This document shows positions 61,391 through 64,000 of a stretch of 64,000 nucleotides of DNA, piece after piece. The DNA comes from Proteiniphilum propionicum (GTDB lineage Bacteria; Bacteroidota; Bacteroidia; Bacteroidales; Dysgonomonadaceae), in contig NZ_CP073586.1 of assembly GCF_022267555.1 (NCBI RefSeq), positions 620,001 through 684,000 on the forward strand, read 5' to 3'. The position numbers were made by a program, and so were the translations under genes. Below the pieces are notes generated by a model. The model saw nothing but the letters and a program-made list of their open reading frames with translations, did no database searches and had not been told where the DNA came from. Position 1 is the stretch's first letter; each line of letters begins with the position of its first letter.

Positions 61391-62020
61391 TTAATAAAAG
61401 AACCAACCAATATTTAGGGATATAGATATTGGTTTTTGTTTCAATATAGTATTAGAGTGTGTAATAGAGTAGTTATGTAGACGACAAGCGATAGAAAAAG
61501 AAAGCCGGTTTTCATCAGTAATTTCATATAAGTCCCCAATTGATATTGAAGCATATAAACCTCCAGAATATTTTTTAGACCATTGTACATTATCATTTTT
61601 ATTTTCAAAATTTATTTCTTTTGATAAAGCTTCATATCCAAATTTTGTGTTTAAGAAGGGAGTATGTTTACTTTCATTCCTCCTATGAAAGTATGTACCG
61701 TGAAAATATAAAGGAAACGAAAATAGAATATTTTTATTAGAATACTCAGACAAATTAGAATTAAGTTTAAATAACTTTACTGAATATCCGAGACCCAAGG
61801 AAAATGTATTATTTGAAAATGTATTATCAAATATATATCCTGGTGAATTATCAAAGAAAACACAGACTCCGGAAAAGTCTGAGTTTTCATTTTGTGGTAT
61901 TGTTCCCCCAATTCCTAATTCAACAAAAGAATAAATCCCGTTTCGAGAAGTATATTGGGGTTGTGAGTAAATGAATAAAGAAATTAATAATAAACAAAAT
62001 GTTATGCTAATTTTTTTCAT
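61391..62020 (-). CDS. Exported beta-barrel-like hypothetical protein
   Basis: This 209-residue protein has a signal peptide (KKISITFCLLLISLFIYSQ) and barrel-like strands (IYSFVELGIGGTIPQN; NTFSLGLGYSVKLFKL; NILFSFPLYFHGTYF; ISISLNIGWFFY at the end). It resembles small outer-membrane proteins of Bacteroidota. No named family. It is AT-rich, as are its neighbours to the right. Confidence 0.7.
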   Translation of the reverse strand: MKKISITFCLLLISLFIYSQPQYTSRNGIYSFVELGIGGTIPQNENSDFSGVCVFFDNSPGYIFDNTFSNNTFSLGLGYSVKLFKLNSNLSEYSNKNILFSFPLYFHGTYFHRRNESKHTPFLNTKFGYEALSKEINFENKNDNVQWSKKYSGGLYASISIGDLYEITDENRLSFSIACRLHNYSITHSNTILKQKPISISLNIGWFFY

Positions 62021-62136
62021 TTTCTTTTTATATTAATGACATTGGCTGTTTACATTTATATCTATAATAGATAGTGCTTTCAGCCCTGAGCATTTAACTT
62101 CTTCCCTCTCTTAGATAGTTGTTATTCAACGATAAG

Positions 62137-62180
62137 TTAGTTTGTTGGGATCGCCCAGTTGGGCGATCCCAACAAACTAA
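62137..62180. terminator. 44-bp near-perfect palindrome, probable terminator
   Basis: Arms of 21 nt (62137-62157 and 62160-62180) are fully complementary with only 2 nt between them. The core is GGGATCGCCCA and its inverse, with TTAG/CTAA ends. It lies in the gap between two same-strand genes. Confidence 0.7.
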
Positions 62181-62267
62181 GCGGCCGCCCGGAACATTTC
62201 CACCACCCTTTTATATTCTAATCCCTTATGGGTATTTCCATATTATGTATTTTATATAATCTTTTAT

Positions 62268-63095
62268 CTAAATGGGGTTATCGGGATTTCTACGCCCACT
62301 AGGATTAACTTGTTTATTTAAAAATGTTATACCAAACCTTGTATTACCAAATCCTTGATGACAAAAATATCCCACCCCCTTTATCCAAGGTGTTACCATT
62401 CTAAAAGGTACTCCCACAAAGCAATAACTTGGATAATAACCAAGGGCAAACTCGTAATTATGAGACGAACTTTTATCATTAAAAGAGTAAGTCTTTCTAC
62501 TTTCACCTGGTCGTAATGCAGGACTATTCTTTGCTATATAAGGTAAATTATCAGTAATAGTTATATATGAAGGAGCATTTTTATGATAATACGTAAGTGA
62601 TTCAAGCCAAGCATGTGAAGAAGCTTTACCATTATACCAAATACCTAAAAATCCTTTTTTCCTGAAGGATACTGTATAGTACATACTTAAATAACCATGA
62701 TTTACGTTTGATTCCCATATATAGCTATTTACCCATAATTTAGTTTTCTTATCACTATTATAAAAAGGAAAACTTTCGCTACCATCCATACCGCCTGCAA
62801 ACTGGTCTACCCGTGTAAATGTAGTATCAATTTGAGGATTAAAGCTACTACGGAGAACAGATCCGGGATAATCAATTTCTATAGTAGGTATGTCGGATTC
62901 ATTAATTACAGGAATTTCGACTTCCGGGTTATCAATAAATGGGATAGCTAACCCGAGTTCTTTAATTTTATCATAACTGAATACATCTCTAAAATCTTTT
63001 TCTTTACCTGCTATTAGCACTTTTCCTTCACTATTCAGCAGCTTACTTACCGATTCATCACTAACTGGCAGGTATACAGAAAAATCGACTTTATA
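62268..63095 (-). pseudogene. Hypothetical protein lacking its 5' end
   Basis: A stop-bounded frame (YKVDFSVYLPVSDESVSKLL ... NPSGRRNPDNPI) has no ATG in its first part; GTG at 63020 is the only candidate start, but coding-like sequence begins upstream, right after a TAA at 63096-63098. It therefore looks truncated or frameshifted at the N-terminus. The body contains many aromatic residues and Gly (FCHQGFGNTRFGITFLNKQV). Family not recognised. Confidence 0.6.
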
Positions 63096-63132
63096 TTATA
63101 GGACCGATATTTAGCGATACAACCGCAGAAGA

Positions 63133-63750
63133 CTAAAAAATAACACCTACATTAAATCCAATGGAAGATATGTTTTTTCTTTCAGAGTTAGACATATATT
63201 TATATGTTACAGGCTGAAAAAGATAAAACACGGATACAGTTAAAGCCTTTCCAAAATGATTTGAATGTTTTAAAATGCCTAAACTGACAGTAGAGTTAGC
63301 CCCCCCCTTTATATCAAACGGTATAGTAACATAATCGTTTTCATTTTCATCTACGTAAGAAAGTCTTTTCTTATGGGAAAAGAATGCATAGCCAATATCA
63401 ACCTTAATGAAAGGGTTCACCCGATGATTTGACGAAATACTATATTTTCCATGTATATAAGGCTTCCATGCATTATGCCAGCCTGTTTGAAAATAATGAT
63501 TATCTATTAATTTATTTTTTAAATCCGTTCTATTATTATAGTTTACAAATCCGATTCCTACTCCTAATGTGAAATTTTCTGTTAATTTATATCCTGGTGA
63601 AAACTGAAAGTTATAACTAAAAACGTCATTTATCCCCTTTGCGGAACCTGCTTCAATAAAAAATTCTATCTTTTCGGAGTTCTGGCCGTTCAAGTATGTG
63701 CATGCGAAAACAAATAACACAAATAATGTTGTCCTTAAAATCGAAAACAT
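63133..63750 (-). CDS. Outer-membrane beta-barrel-like hypothetical protein
   Basis: This 205-residue protein has a signal peptide (TTLFVLFVFACTYLNGQ) and barrel-type strands (FNYQFSPGYKLTENFTLGVG with variations; FIKVDIGYAFFSHKKRL; STVSLGILKHSNHF; SIGFNVGVIF at the end). A C8 run (63300-63307) lies inside the gene and the frame is open through it. It follows the partial gene at the window's right edge after 19 nt, so they form an operon. Confidence 0.7.
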   Translation of the reverse strand: MFSILRTTLFVLFVFACTYLNGQNSEKIEFFIEAGSAKGINDVFSYNFQFSPGYKLTENFTLGVGIGFVNYNNRTDLKNKLIDNHYFQTGWHNAWKPYIHGKYSISSNHRVNPFIKVDIGYAFFSHKKRLSYVDENENDYVTIPFDIKGGANSTVSLGILKHSNHFGKALTVSVFYLFQPVTYKYMSNSERKNISSIGFNVGVIF

Positions 63751-63769
63751 AATCCTTTTTCTTTTATAT

Positions 63770-64000
63770 CTATAATAAAATAATGGTTACTGCTACAGGT
63801 ATTAACCACAGGCCCCAATTAACTAGAAAACTAGCAAGGTCTTCCCCAAAGCCCGTGCCGTTATTCAGGGACATTAAATGATTTATATCTACAGTATAAA
63901 AACCTGTAAAAGAGTATTTAGGATAATCTTCTCCGCATCTGAATTCTAATTTAAGATAATCAAGTTCTGATGGATTTATAGTTTGATAATACCTGGATGC
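63770..64000 (-). CDS. Partial gene at the right edge, C-terminal 76 residues
   Basis: A minus-strand frame enters from the edge and stops at 63770. It encodes SRYYQTINPSELDYLKLEFR ... SLNNGTGFGEDLASFLVNWG and ends with a hydrophobic helix (LWLIPVAVTIILL), so the protein is probably membrane-bound. Not identifiable from this part. Confidence 0.6.
   Translation of the reverse strand, partial: ASRYYQTINPSELDYLKLEFRCGEDYPKYSFTGFYTVDINHLMSLNNGTGFGEDLASFLVNWGLWLIPVAVTIILL

Noticed and set aside
1-64000. CRISPR array, tRNA and rRNA genes
   Set aside because: I saw no regularly spaced repeats of 24-40 nt with unique spacers, and no tRNA or rRNA signatures.

Overview
The window is from a Bacteroidota chromosome, most likely a Bacteroidales member; a Dysgonomonadaceae-like genome is my guess from the overall gene style. 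Evidence: three large TonB-dependent receptors, a DUF4249 partner lipoprotein, DUF4494, DUF3244 and DUF486 proteins, Bacteroidota promoter boxes (TAnnTTTG), RHS proteins and IS families common in this phylum. I saw no tRNA, rRNA or CRISPR array.

Layout. (1) 1-13.3 kb is ordinary chromosome: a GH2 glycosidase cut by the left edge, a GH20 hexosaminidase, grpE-dnaJ, an HD-domain protein, a His-rich small protein plus TonB receptor, oxyR, a dihydroorotate-dehydrogenase-like enzyme, a YggS-family PLP protein and DUF4494. (2) 13.4-22.1 kb is an 8.7-kb block bounded by a 268-bp direct repeat. It carries a DUF4249/TonB receptor operon, a toxin-antitoxin pair and a sigma-like gene, but also many broken pieces (dnaJ', grpE', TonB receptor', oxyR', RND pump', IS4'). 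Several are divergent copies of genes lying intact on either side. (3) 22.1-26.7 kb is ordinary again: DUF554 protein, TonB receptor, DUF486, pncA. (4) 26.8-29.7 kb is accessory debris: an orphan RHS tip with a zincin-like domain, a miniature inverted-repeat element, a lipoprotein gene with a stop codon, and a frameshifted IS256.

(5) 29.9-51.6 kb is the most interesting part. Three minus-strand operons together encode a type II secretion/type IV pilus-like machine (secretin, ATPase, inner-membrane platform protein, prepilin peptidase, four prepilin-like proteins, and GspC/L/M-like parts). In the middle lie a 2210-residue SpvB/RHS protein, a candidate immunity protein, two outer-membrane barrel proteins and a TPR regulator. 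Each operon is preceded by a copy of the same element, 109 nt long every time, holding two GGTGAGA boxes exactly 55 bp apart and a promoter-like TTGACA/TATTTTG pair. The simplest reading is one co-regulated system that assembles a pseudopilus and may export the RHS protein or the DUF3244-type proteins. That function is inference.

(6) 51.7-61.3 kb is a mobile-element pile-up: an IS4 transposase, an IS4 fragment, an RHS remnant, a HipA-like kinase with a truncated DUF3037 partner, then a nest in which a recombinase-in-trio (RIT) element sits inside an IS21 element, which sits inside an IS66 accessory gene, which cuts the DUF3037 gene. (7) 61.3-64 kb holds uncharacterised outer-membrane or exported proteins, one of them broken at its 5' end.
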